The notes beneath the pieces are model-generated. The model saw nothing but the letters and a program-made list of their open reading frames with translations. It had not been told where the DNA came from and did no database searches. From Sodiomyces alkalinus F11 (lineage: Eukaryota; Ascomycota; Sordariomycetes; Glomerellales; Plectosphaerellaceae): 64,000 nt of DNA. The position numbers and the translations under genes are program-made. Shown here one piece after another: positions 46,079 to 58,379 of this stretch. Numbering within the stretch: position 1 is the stretch's first letter; each line of letters begins with the position of its first letter. The stretch covers positions 2,598,483 through 2,662,482 of the forward strand of contig NW_021167081.1 of assembly GCF_003711515.1 (NCBI RefSeq), given 5' to 3'.

Positions 46079-46430
46079 TAAAACGCCCGAGGACACCTCC
46101 GAGTATACCTCGATGTACTATAGGCGTACCTTAGAGGTACTATAGTATACACTATAGCACCTACGGGGTATACCGTGGATACCTTCGGTATACACTATAG
46201 AGTCCACGGGATACCTTAGGGCACCCGGAGGATTATATACGTAGATACCGAGGATCCTACGGGGTTTACCAGTGGGTATATTAGGTCCCGGGGGCGCGCC
46301 CCTATCTAGCTTAGAGAAGATATCTTATTTTACCACTATTTACGGTACCCTAAGGTCACCCCTTAGAAATCCTGGCTCCTAGGTCCTATAGTACTGGCTG
46401 GCTAGATATATACCTGGTTAGGGCATATCA
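46079..46430 (+). repeat. Gypsy-2 3' LTR
   Basis: 352 bp, mate of 36649-37000, ending GGGCATATCA with the CA terminus intact. Followed by the target duplication CTCTT at 46431-46435. Confidence 0.9.
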
Positions 46431-46435
46431 CTCTT

Positions 46436-49400
46436 ACTAGTAGTCTATCTATTAGTACCCTTAAGGTATTCCCCCTTAGCCTATAACCACCGCCCCTATA
46501 ACGGGTAAAGGCGTATATTATAATAGTGGTTTAGTAGAGGCGGGAGATCCTCAAGGGTTAGGCGCGATAGCGGCTAAAAAGTATTAGAGGGAGAGGGGTC
46601 TATAACGCCGGCGCCGACGTTACCGTTATTAATCGCTTACTGCCTTATACGTATAGGGTTATAATTCCTTCTAGAGTTAAAGAACGCCTTTTAGGTATTA
46701 TCGTTCTATAACTTCTTAGTCGTGTAAAGGCTTATAATAGTTCTCGCGATAGATAGGCGCGCGGGTAATAGACGCGCGGCTAATAAGCGTGCGGCCGACA
46801 GATATGTAGCCGATAAGGACCCTTTAGGGGTATCCACGGCTACCCGTTAATAGTTATCGTCTTCTTCTACCTTTACGCCCCGGAACACCGCTAATACTAT
46901 AAGAAACACGCGCGCAGGATCTTCCGGGGATATTAGGGGAGTAGGAAACAGTTTAAACCTCGTAGTAGTAAACCGTGGAGTATTCGTAGTAGTAGCGGTA
47001 TCCGTAGTCATAACGGTAGCCTCTCTCGTAGTAATAGCGATAGCCTCGCCTTCTTCCGTAGTAATAGCGGTCGCGTCGCCTTTACCTATAGTATTAACGG
47101 TAGCGTGGTCTTCTCCTATAATAATAGCGGTAGCGTTAAAGTCTTCCGACTTAAGATCTAATACGTCTACGGCTATACCCCTTAATAGCAGGCTATTCAC
47201 GATTGCTATATTATTAAATTAGGTAATATAGATAGATTATAGGCGTTCTCTAATTTCCTCGGCGGAAGCTATAGCTTATAGCGTTTTAATACTACCGTTA
47301 AAGGTCTTATCTTCGTTAAAGATTACGTCTCTTATAGTAATAATATCCATTAGGTATAGCAGCTATACACGGAAGCTATTCGAGAAATAGTATCTAACGT
47401 AATAACTGATCTATGCCTTTGGTTCTAGCCTTTATACGCGGTTCCTTTTAGCCTAGGCATCGCACGTCTTTATAAAGACTTTATAGTCTTATACTCGTAC
47501 GTGGGTAAGGTTAGGTTAACGGCCGCGCAGGCCTTTATATAGCGTCTTCTAATCGTGAATATATTGTGGGGTTCTATTATATAGATATATAGTAGTCTTA
47601 AAGATCTTAGGCTAGATAGATACACGCAGATTAGCTCTAATCCTTAAAGCCGTCGCCCTTCTCTTAACGATGCCTCTATTCCGTTCTATAACGCTATTTT
47701 AATCCTATAAATATAGTGCCAACGGCTAACCTTTTACTCCCTTAGCAGCGAGGAAAGTAACGACTTCTAGTTACTAAAATATCTCGGAATCGGCTCGTAG
47801 GCTATATAGCCTAATATCGAATTAGGTCTTGTATAGGGTAAAAACGTCTTTTAACGTATAAAAGATAGAGCCTTAGTCTCTCTTTTATAGGTAGTAATCC
47901 TACGTATATCCTATAAACACGTCTATAATAAATATAATAGACTTATATAGGCCGCCTAGCGATTCCGACTCTTCTAGATTATAAAAATCGATAGCCAGGG
48001 CTTCGCCGGGCCTTAACGGGTAGAGGGATAGTATACGTCTAATCTACGCAGGCATTTACGATTATCTATACGCGTTATACTTTACGGTTCGCGGCCCCTT
48101 AATCCTTACCCCCTAAATAGCGTTAAAGATTCTTACAAGGGTATTAGTGCTATAATAGGCGAGGCGTTTATAATACCTTTACGCCATGGTCCTCTATACC
48201 TACCGCGGTTATCGTGATCTTCTATACGGGTTATCGCGGGGATACCGAGCCGAAACCGTAAACGCGGTAGCCGCTATAGCTTCCGCGCGCTCGATGATAT
48301 ACTAGCCGTGGATATCCAGTAGCTTATAGATAGGCCGGTTATTAGCAGAGCTAATAATAATATCGTTAATAGTATCCTAGAGATAGCCTTATAGGCGTAG
48401 CTAGCGTTCCGAGACAATATTAGTAACGAACTCCTTATAGTATACGGTATTATATAGGCGTAGTAGCCTATTTATACCGGATAGGAATTATACACGTAGT
48501 TTAATCGTCTCTGTATCTAAGAATAGGTTCCTTATAGGTGCCCACTTAGAGGGATAAAGATAAAGTATTAGTGGGTAGTCTAACGGCTATAAAACGGCCT
48601 TAATTATTAAAGATATAGATTAACGATCCTAAGTCTAGAATCGTGTAGTGTAGTAATACTTTAGCTTAGTTAATAAAGAGGGACGCTCCCTATTATAATC
48701 TTAATAGTACTATCGTATAAGGGCGCGCTACCCCCCTTTTCTAGGAGGACTAGACGCCTAGCCGTATACTCGCGGTAATAGAAAGGTCTTTTTAAACTAT
48801 ACTTATAGACGGCGTAGAAAGCCCCTGATTTTATAGTATAGTAGTTATATTAGGCGTAGTATTATAGAGTTAATCTTCCTAGACTTCCTCTATCTTATTA
48901 GCGGTAGTAGCCCCTAAGGCTTCCCGCCTTTTCTATATCGTGGTGTCTACGCGGCTTTTAAAACTATAGTTACGTATCTTCTTTTCTATAACCTTCGTAA
49001 TATCTTTACGGCCACGCTAGCTATAAGGGCGTATATCCGGCCTTATATACTAATAAGCGGTAGTAGTAGAGGTATTCTTATATATCTTATAGGGCCTCCT
49101 TATTACGGGAGGGATAGCCTTTATAGACGTATTACTATAAGGACGCTTCTTATTATCTTTATTATTAGTAGTATCCTTAGTATCGGGGAGGTTCCTAAGG
49201 GTGTTTAAGGTGCCTCTCCCGACTCTAGGCTTTATAGCGGAGGATTATAGGCTCTTTATACTACTAAGAACCGCCCTTAGAACCTTTACGAAGTTATTAA
49301 TCGTTAGCTTATTTTCCGTAATTTTATCATAGTTATTTACTAGGTAGTTATTACTCTATTCCTGGGCGATAGGTCTAATAGCTTTTAACGCGTCTTCTGC

Positions 49401-50230
49401 CTAATAGTCCGCGCTTAATAGCTCTAAAACGCCTATATATTTATAGTATATTATCGCTATTTTCTAGCTTATAACCTAGCCGTTTATATCCTTAGGTATA
49501 GCCTTTATAGGCATGGTGTATTATCGGTATAGGACTAAGGCTTCCTTATAGAGGTCTATAGGGGTCGGTCCTTTATACGCGTGGAGAAGAGTAATCTAGG
49601 CTTATAGGTTATTAACGGTATTATTCTATATCTAGGCGAGGAGGTTATATAATATAGTATAAATAGTCCCTTTAATATACGAGTATACTTTATTAAACCC
49701 CTTTTACTACGCTTCGTAGTTAGCCCTTTCCTCGCGGTATACGCGATAATCTTATAGGTAGCGCGTATACCCCTTTTTATAGAGGTTATTAATAGATATA
49801 GGCGTCCTTATCAGTGGTTTCTTTATTACGGCCATAGCCTTCCGGCGAGCGGCCGTCTTCTTCTTACCGGCGGCCGTGGTAGCGGCCGTGGTAACGGCCG
49901 TAGTAGCCGTGGTAATAGTGGCGTTTATAGTATTGGTAGCCTTATCGCCCTCTAGTATAATAGTAGAAGGCGGATTAGCCGTGGCCTCCTTTATCGTGTT
50001 AGGGTTAATAAGGGCTTCGTATTTACGGATATTAGGTAATATAGGCTTAAGGAGTAGGTAGACGTTAGCTTCCTTATCGCTTAGCTTTAGATTAAGGTAC
50101 TTATCCTAGTAGGAGGCAGATTTACCACATATAGTATACTCCTATATCGCCTAATCCCTTTAGTTAATAAGGGTAGTAGCGGCTACCTTCTATTCGGCGT
50201 TAGATATGTTAAAAGATATCTTTACTTACT
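46436..50230 (-). pseudogene. Copia-A copy 2 gag, integrase and linker part
   Basis: Minus strand, colinear with 19370-23220 of copy 1. The gag start region is near 50120-50200, a Lys/Ala/Val-rich gag segment at 49830-50010, and integrase at about 47400-48900. The tandem-repeat linker (46975-47130) lies within a 117-codon open stretch (46847-47200). Gypsy-2 cut the frame at 46431; the reverse transcriptase half is at 35120-36643. Confidence 0.75.
46975..47130 (-). repeat. In-frame tandem repeat in Copia-A polyprotein, copy 2
   Basis: About six units of 18, 24 and 30 bp, coding strand TTREATVMTT / EEGEAIAITT / GKGDATAIT type. This is shorter than the array at 19890-20170 in copy 1; both keep the reading frame. 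Confidence 0.7.
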
Positions 50231-50407
50231 TATCGATTAATTAATTAATTAATATATAGGTTAGTAGGTTAATTAATCGCTTAATTACTCTAATTAGATC
50301 GCTAGTAGTTATTAAGAGTGCTAATATAAACGTAATTACTTTTATAGTAGAATAGGGGTATCCTTATTAATATCTATCGTTTAGGCGTTATAAACCGGGC
50401 TTATAAT

Positions 50408-50682
50408 TATCGTATATTTAAATAGCACTTATATAATTAACTTAATAGAGCAGATATCTTTTATATATATATTATATTAAGTTATATCCGTGTGAGTCTT
50501 TTATACCCTTAATTTAGGTGGTAAAGACTCTGTTATGAGTACTATATTATTTGGATTCTATCCGGTCTTTTCCGGTATCCTCCCTTATTATATCCTAATA
50601 CCCGAGGTCCCCAAGATCCGAAGCCCTTAGTCAGGCATAGATCCCCTAGGGACCACGTCGTGGTCCGTGTGCCTATACGATA
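50408..50682 (-). repeat. Copia-A copy 2 5' LTR
   Basis: 275 bp, mate of 34618-34892, next to the mutated primer site GGCTTATAAT (50398-50407) and followed by target duplication GTGTT (50683-50687). Contains the palindrome GACCACGTCGTGGTC at 50651-50665. Confidence 0.9.
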
Positions 50683-50687
50683 GTGTT

Positions 50688-50800
50688 AACACCTGCACTA
50701 TAGTCGGATTATCCGGTTAGCATAGTCGGAATATCCTGACCCTTTATAATTAGCCCCCCTTATTATATTAATGCCCCGAGGCCCGAGGAGGCCAAGGGCC
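50688..50800. repeat. Possible terminal repeat of an unidentified element
   Basis: AACACCTGCACTATAGTCGG followed by two related sub-repeats, ATAGTCGGATTATCC and ATAGTCGGAATATCC (50699-50713 and 50720-50734). Direct sub-repeats near an end are common in fungal pogo/Fot-type inverted repeats, but no partner end or transposase was found. Confidence 0.3.
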
Positions 50801-51158
50801 CCTTAGTCAGGAACCACGGCTATGCGGCATAAATAGGTCACGGAAATCAGTATTAGGTCGTCCGCGGTGACAACGGATCGTCGAATAGCATGTAACTGAA
50901 TGTCTTGCTTTGGGGGTCGTTGATGCTATCTAGCCAGGCCATTCCGCTGACGCATATGCCTGCTGGTATCCTCATTCCGGCACTCAATGCAACATCTAGC
51001 TTAGGGCCCATTGACAGATAGCCGCCAGTGGCACCCACCGGTGATGTTGTGGCATACTATCGCGAATTTCCACCTGACCTGACCAAAACCCTCCAGTATG
51101 TGCTTGTGCCCCGTCAACCCCATTTTAAGACGACTGATGGACAGCAGCGTTATTTCGC
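50800..51158. other. GSP1 3' flank
   Basis: From about 50830 CpA and TpG are normal, so RIP stops here. Probably the GSP1 3' UTR and terminator. Open frames inside (e.g. minus 50853-51038) have no recognisable product. Confidence 0.45.
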
Positions 51159-52190
<1,032 letters not shown>

Positions 52191-52550
52191 GATCGTGAGT
52201 GTGTACTGGATGGTTGGATGGGGTGAGAATGATAGTAAACCGTGGGTGGTTAACCTAATGAAAGAGAGTTAGTGGAAGATACGGCTAGGAAGGGATAAAT
52301 TCGAAGCTATTTAGGTGGAAAAGACACTAAGACGCACGAAAAAGCAGCCGTGGAAGAGTTGCAGGGGTGAAGATAGGCTGCCGGAATGAACAGTCGCCGT
52401 GAAACTTCAGTTAGAGGTGATAACAGGCTGCGAGGGGTGGCGGGGATAGGATAGCAGAGGAGCCTAAGCGAAAATTTCGTCACATTCAGCCCAACTGGTA
52501 GATGACTAAGAATGACGAGGAACTAAGGGGCTAGGATTAGGGAAATCTAT
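52191..52550 (-). promoter_or_regulatory. GSP1 5' flank
   Basis: About 350 bp of RIP-free sequence upstream of the GSP1 start, presumably promoter and 5' UTR. No clear TATA box or well-known fungal box could be assigned. Confidence 0.4.
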
Positions 52551-54240
52551 AGACTTTATTCGGTAAATAACGTCCTGAAACCAGCGTTATATAAATCTAT
52601 AGTATAGATGTATTATTCTTAATAAGTTTATTAACTTTGTATTTGGTTTTTATATCTGTATTCTAGTATTAAGGTTTATAATTCTAAGGAAATTAGAGTT
52701 ATACATTTGATAGTTTTAAAGTGAAGCGATATATACTTATTATAGTTCCTAGCTACTTAATTTGCATTTTATATAATACTTAGATATATGTAGTTATCGT
52801 AATATATTTTAATAAGACTAAATATATACTCGTATATTTCTTTATATTTTCTGATCTAATAAATATCTTTACTTAAGTATATATTAAAAAATAGTCAATA
52901 TACTTATAATTGATTACTATACTCCTACTTACCTTAGCTAATAAGTTAGATATATAATGCTATACAGTCGTATATATATACTACTTAAAAGGCTCGTACT
53001 ATAAAAATAATAACTTTAATTATTATAAAATTATATAGAAACATTCGTCTAAATACAATATTAATTAGCTTATATAGTATTAAAGATAGTATATATAGAA
53101 TAATACTTACTACATAGACCAGTAATATAAAGTAATAGGTATATATTAACTTTAAGAAATTAGTATATACTACATATACAATAACTATTATAATAAGCTG
53201 TAATAATTTTGACTAATTATTAAAACTACTATAGTTATTTTAAATACATAATTATTAACTTAACTCTTAAACCCTTTTAGACTAACATAAATATATACAT
53301 TGAATTATATACTATTTAAAGTCTACGTATCTAAAAGTCTATAAATTACGTAGTTATTAAATCAGGTATTATCTATATTATCGTGTAGTAAAGTTGACTT
53401 ATAATATTAAGGACTATACTAAAGCGTTAAGGTAGAATATTCGTCGGTCTATATAGTATAAGGAGGAGCAGAGCAGCGTTATGTATACTAAGGTACTGAA
53501 CTATCTGTTTATTATATATATCCTAACAAAGTAGCAATATGTATAATTAGGTTAGAACTAAAAAACGAGTAAAGTACCCTTTATGTCCATTATCTTCGCG
53601 TCGTTTTCCTACTACTATAATAAGTTTCTCAATGCAGTTAACTTTGCAATTAAAGAACTATTTTGTTTCTCGTTTATACTACCTTTATACCCATATACCT
53701 TTATACCTTGATATCCATCTTTATATATATATATATTTCAATATTCCTTAACTAGTATATATATATTAGATTAGATATATAGAGATATCAGTATATTAGC
53801 GCCCTACGTCCTATACCGCGAGAAATATTCTATATAGGCTCTCTTATAAGGCTATAAATTCATTTCTCTATCTATTTAATATTTTAAAGAAAGTATAATA
53901 CATAAATTACTTGATATTAAAACTGTATCTATTAGAAAGTCAGTTCTATATACTAAATAATATAAGTTAACTAGTAGTTAGTAAGCTACTAAACTAAAGA
54001 TATAGTTTAACTTATATATCATTCGAAGAATAACTATTCTTCTAACTATATATAAATTTCATATCTAGTTCCCTTAAGCAGTTTATAAAATTTATACTAG
54101 TCTTTATTTTCATACGTAAGGCTTAATTGGGTGCAGAAAGTCTCCTCTCTTTAAGCTAGTTTCAGATATATAGAGTAGTATAATATTTTCAGTATAGTTC
54201 TTACGTTGTTATCGTTCCTCTAAAGTAGTTTCCTTAAAAA
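52551..54240. other. AT-rich block without genes
   Basis: About 1.7 kb, far AT-richer than the retrotransposon blocks and with few CpG. It contains AT microsatellite runs such as ATATATATATAT (53723-53734). No coding remnant or terminal repeat seen on either strand. Possibly older or differently mutated repeat. Confidence 0.6.
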
Positions 54241-54693
54241 CAATTCCGCAGACCCTATTCCTGTGCAGGTCACAAGGCTCTGTTCCAATAGCCAACAAAT
54301 GTATTCAATTTAATAGCTAAAAGCCTGTCCTGATAGTATTCGACAGGAGTATCTTTAAGCAATGTAGACTGGAGAAAACGGACCACAATCTCCAACCCAT
54401 AAGTGGAGCTGTGGTGAGTAGTCAGTCCCGACGATAGGAGTTGTTCTTCCTTGAGACTGAAATTGAGAAATGCCATAGCGAGCAGACATATCTCAGAGTG
54501 AAGTCAAGGGCCGATGGTCATCAGCAGTAATATGGAGATTCAAAACAATGCATCACCGTGTCAATCACGACCAGGGCAATTTATTTCCGAGGCACCAATT
54601 CCGATCACTGAGAGAGTTCATGTTATGCAGAGCGTCTTCCCAAACTCCAATCGTGAAGTGCCAAGATACAGCCATTGATGCGCCGAGCCCAAG
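54241..54693 (-). other. RPL12 3' flank, with an open frame of unknown merit
   Basis: RIP-free sequence downstream of RPL12, probably 3' UTR and terminator. A 68-codon minus-strand open frame (54270-54476, MAFLNFSLKEEQL...) is present, but I recognise no family and cannot support it as a gene. Confidence 0.3.
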
Positions 54694-55429
54694 TTACTGC
54701 TCGGGAACTGTGGAAGTTGGTTGTCAGTATGTATGAATATCCTCAGTAGAACGGGTGGTTCCTCACTCTCAATCTCCCCAGCCTCGATCGCCTCGGTAAT
54801 CGCCTTAGGACTCTTGCCATCAACTTGGCATCCCACGCTGAATGCCGTGCCCAGAATTTCCTTCACCGTTCCTTCAAGAGTCTTGGCAAAGGACTTGTAT
54901 CGCATGGTCCTCGCGATTTCGATGATCTCGTCCAACGAAACAGACTTGTTGTGCTTGATATTCTTCTCCTTCTTGCGATCACGGGGCGGTTCCTTCAATG
55001 CGCGGATGACTAGGGAGGAAGCGGTCGGCACAACGGAGACGGCGGCTTGGCGATTTTGTATGGTAAGTTTCACCGTGACGCGGAGTCCTTTCTGTAACGC
55101 AGTCTTAAGCAGTGGCTCTTCATCATTGCACATCGGGTTACTCACCCAATCGCCTGTCGCCTTCGCAATATCTTCGCCAACTTTCTTGGGAGAAAGACCT
55201 AGGGGCCCGATCTTAGGGGCCAAAGCTGACGAAGCACCAACCTCACCACCCGTGGCAAGGAGGTGGCTGTGATGACAGGGTAATTAGCCAGCTTGTCTTC
55301 GGAGAGTCGGGATAGGGTGTCCGTACATGACCTTGACCTCATTGGGATCGAATTTGGGAGCTGAAGTGAGAAGTCGCGTTAGAAAGCAGCACGAGAACAA
55401 TATGTCAGAGAGGAAGAGCACTTACGCAT
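54694..55429 (-). CDS. RPL12: 60S ribosomal protein L12 (uL11)
   Basis: Large-subunit protein of the P-stalk base, which contacts rRNA at the GTPase centre. Exons are 55426-55429 (only ATGC), 55327-55360, 55146-55266, 54767-55091 and 54694-54707, summing to 498 nt and 165 codons, the family's usual length. Introns are 65, 60, 54 and 59 bp (donors GTAAGT, GTACGG, GTGAGT, GTGAGG; branches such as GCTAAT and CTGAC). The product starts [20 protein letters not shown], then [60 protein letters not shown] and [15 protein letters not shown], and ends GEIEIPEQ. One oddity is HLLATGG where most fungi have HLRATGG. The 54-bp intron is in frame without a stop, so a simple ORF caller retains it. Likely co-regulated with other ribosomal genes; see the boxes at 55680-55709. 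Confidence 0.96.
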
Positions 55430-55679
55430 CTTGGCGGTTCTCCGACCTAGATCTTGGGGAGACGGTCGATGTCGTTGTGACGGAGTAATGGGATGGCAAG
55501 CTGCTAGGTGGACGCTCGTGTATTTGTGAAAACGAAAAGGTTAGGGTTTTACAGGAATTTCTGGTACCCACTTAGGTTTACGCTTTCACTGGACACAGTA
55601 CTAAGGTACGTACCGACAGTCACGAGCTTTGACTTCTCCATCTTGTGGCGGAGCCACACTATAGTGGCTAGCGACTCGG

Positions 55680-55689
55680 GTCACGTGAC
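55680..55689. promoter_or_regulatory. E-box palindrome GTCACGTGAC, copy 1
   Basis: A 10-bp perfect palindrome containing CACGTG, the core of Cbf1/bHLH factors. Its centre is about 255 bp upstream of the RPL12 ATG. CpA and TpG are intact here, so RIP has not reached it. Confidence 0.6.
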
Positions 55690-55699
55690 ACTAACTGGA

Positions 55700-55709
55700 G
55701 TCACGTGAC
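55700..55709. promoter_or_regulatory. E-box palindrome GTCACGTGAC, copy 2
   Basis: Identical to 55680-55689 and spaced 20 bp centre to centre, about two helical turns, so both would face the same side of DNA. The RIP'd block begins immediately beyond. Confidence 0.6.
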
Positions 55710-55949
55710 ACGTAGTATATAGCTATTCCACTTCGCTTTAGCATTAGATACTCTAGCTTATTATAAGAGATATCACCAGTTTAACCCTTATACCAGGTTA
55801 CCTCTATAGTGGTAGTAACTATCATCGTCTTTCGATACTAGAGAGAATAGTACTATTAACTATAATTTTCTTAAACCAGCGCTTCCGCACTAAGAAACTA
55901 AAGTAAAATATCGAAAACTTACACGAGACCTATCCCACCGCGCTCCACC

Positions 55950-57900
55950 TATACCGGCCCTAGGTTATAACACTAAATTTAGTTAGGCAGCTTACAGAAG
56001 CCCGTCTTAATACTAAGTCTATTCGGGCGACCTATAGAAAACCCTTTACTAGATTTAGTGAATACTAAGCCTCCTTCGCGGTAAACTTAACCTAATATAG
56101 ATAGACACTATTTTCCATACTAGATAACTACTTAGATACTATAACGCCGAGGGCAAGTTTACGTCTTAGTTTACGCCTATAGACGTAATAACCCTATAGT
56201 AATTCCTACGCGTATACTAGGCTTTAGATATCGATAAGCTTCGAGATAGAGAAGACCTATATCCATATACCTGGCTCTCTCGTGTTACCTTAGTATATTC
56301 AGCATTATAGTCCTTTAGAGATTAGGCAGAAGTAATCTATAATATATTCGATTACCCCGCTTCTAATAAGCCTTACTTAACACAGGAATAACCGATATAG
56401 GAATAGTCGACTTCACGTAATACTATATAAACCCCGATTCATATTTATCCACGCGAGGATATAACTAACACCGCTATAGCGGCCTTAAAATCCCTCTATA
56501 TTTCCATACCTCCTAATTACGCAGACAGCATATACTAGACTCGCACATAAAAGACTCCTCGGGCCCTAGCTCGCCTAAGACCTTAGTCTAATCCCTACAC
56601 TACTTAATCTATATATCTACCTTTGTTCGCTTTAGACTAATCCATTACTATACCACCCTTACTACTATAGTCCCCGGATTTAAGCGACCCCATAGGTAAA
56701 CAGGACTTAGACGACTCTATAGTTAAATAAAGGAGAGTTATATCACACCACGACTATTCCCGTGAATAGGAGGATATAGATACTCGGTTAATACGTCTTA
56801 TCCAATAAGCTATCTAACCCCTATAGCAGTAAGTCTAGTAGCTATAGGAGGATATACGCTAGCATTAGTAAAAACCTGCGGATCCTCCCGATTCGGGATA
56901 ATAGTAGACGTTAAGGAATAGAGCCGGTAGCGGTTCTACACTATAGGATTAACATAATACTAACTTCCTATGGGATACCCCTCCCCGTCCTATCGATATA
57001 GGCATATTTAATCCTGACGCTAAGGACCCGGAGTAATAAGGAATTATCAATAACGGCAAGTCTATAGTTTATACTAATATCTACGTATTCACCGATGGCC
57101 TTAAGGATCTCGCTAAAACTTAAGAGGAATGAGTTCGACGTGTATAGACTACTTGCTTATAAGGTAAAGCACTTATATAGTATACTAGGACCCTTAGCGA
57201 TACTAACAGGGACCTTATACATGACGGACTAGTGCATAACATCTATACTAAGCTAATCGAACGATTTAAGACTCTAATTAATGTCGCCGCTTCGCGTTAG
57301 TTTATAGGTCGATGTAGTATTAGGGATATAGCCGCAGGAAAGTCGCTCGAGGATTACGTCTAGTATATAACCCGAGAAGCTAAAGCAGTATATATTACCG
57401 AAGAGGGTAGACTTATCATTATTTAGAACACATTTAATCGTGAGGTTAAGAAGATCATCGAGTAGCATAGGATATCTATAACCTACGCTAAATGGATAGA
57501 CTATATCTAATATAAAGATACTGCACTCCGATTACTAGTAGAGAGGCCCATAACACATAATAGTTTCTAGTCCTATATTCGCGATAATCGGTCTAATATT
57601 AATCGCTTATACGATAAACGACGACAGGATAACCGAAACGATAATCGGATATATAGCCCTAATTACGGTATAATATCCACCGGTTAGTACTAAAGCAGAG
57701 GACCGTATAATAGGAACTATCTATCCATATAACAGCAGAATAATCCTGCCGGATACGGACGTAGCGCGAACGAAAATACAGGCCCTTCGCGTCCCTAGAA
57801 GGCAGAGTAGAACTAATCCATACCCGGATTCAGATAACAGCAATTTACTAAGCTAAACTATATAAAAAACACTAACTCTAAGTCTCCGCTATAGCCTAAT
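55950..57900 (+). pseudogene. Gypsy-3 gag region
   Basis: + strand coding-like sequence with many RIP stops. It is Pro/Ser/Thr-rich in the first half and then basic and Asn/Arg-rich at about 57580-57850 (alternating CGATAATCG-type codons), as in the nucleic-acid-binding end of gag. No intact CCHC knuckle was recognised. Boundaries are approximate. Confidence 0.45.
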
Positions 57901-58379
57901 TAGCAACCTAAGGCTATTAGGGCGTATTATACTAAACTAGATTAGCCTAATAAGGAGCCTTCGGAGTATCCTAGCCCTTCTCCGTCGGAATACTATACAC
58001 CCTATAAATAGGGCCTACCCGATTCCACCGGTAATAACGATTTCTTTGAATATATAGAGGATAGATAGATAGAACCCGAGGAATAAAACAACACTTCCGT
58101 AATCTATAACTACTATACTTTTACTACTCTAAGTCCCGTAGTATTATCTCCACGAACCTATAAGTATTATAGTTAGATCTTTTCCAGTAATAATAAACTC
58201 CACTACTATATCCGTATAGAGTACTAGAAACTAGCGGCGACGGCGTACGCTACCGACTCTATAATCCTAGGTCTACCTATAGTGCCTAAGGTGGTGACCC
58301 CGGAAGTTCGCTAGTCTATAGCAGATACCGCTAAAGATATCGGTACGGGATATAGATTTCGGTCCTATTCTTAACTAAA

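Larger units (their letters stand above)
36649..46430 (+). mobile_element. Gypsy-2: full-length chromodomain Ty3/gypsy element
   Basis: 9.78 kb with equal 352-bp LTRs and a CTCTT target duplication inside Copia-A copy 2. Gag, protease, reverse transcriptase, RNase H, integrase and chromodomain follow in order on the + strand, all RIP-mutated. An extra region of about 500 codons lies between the chromodomain and the 3' LTR. The two LTRs differ at about 20 positions by eye, mostly C/T and G/A transitions, so much of the divergence may be RIP and cannot be used as a clock. Confidence 0.92.
34618..50682 (-). mobile_element. Copia-A copy 2: full-length Ty1/copia, split by Gypsy-2
   Basis: Minus-strand element with 275-bp LTRs at both ends and the 5-bp duplication GTGTT. 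Without the nested Gypsy-2 and one copy of its target duplication it is about 6.3 kb. Parts outside Gypsy-2 (34893-36648 and 46431-50407) align in order with Copia-A copy 1, so the whole element is present. It must predate Gypsy-2. Confidence 0.9.
55430..55720 (-). promoter_or_regulatory. RPL12 promoter region
   Basis: About 290 bp of unmutated sequence between the RPL12 start and the RIP'd gypsy block. It includes the two E-box palindromes at its far end (55680-55709). No obvious TATA element. Confidence 0.5.

Noticed and set aside
36649..46430. Dating Gypsy-2 from LTR divergence
   Set aside because: Most LTR differences are C/T or G/A transitions of the RIP type, so they do not measure time.
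46847..47200. 117-codon open frame as a separate Thr-rich protein gene
   Set aside because: It is an uninterrupted part of the Copia-A copy 2 polyprotein, colinear with copy 1.
54270..54476. 68-codon minus-strand open frame after RPL12
   Set aside because: No homology recognised; more likely 3' flank. Mentioned in the flank entry only.
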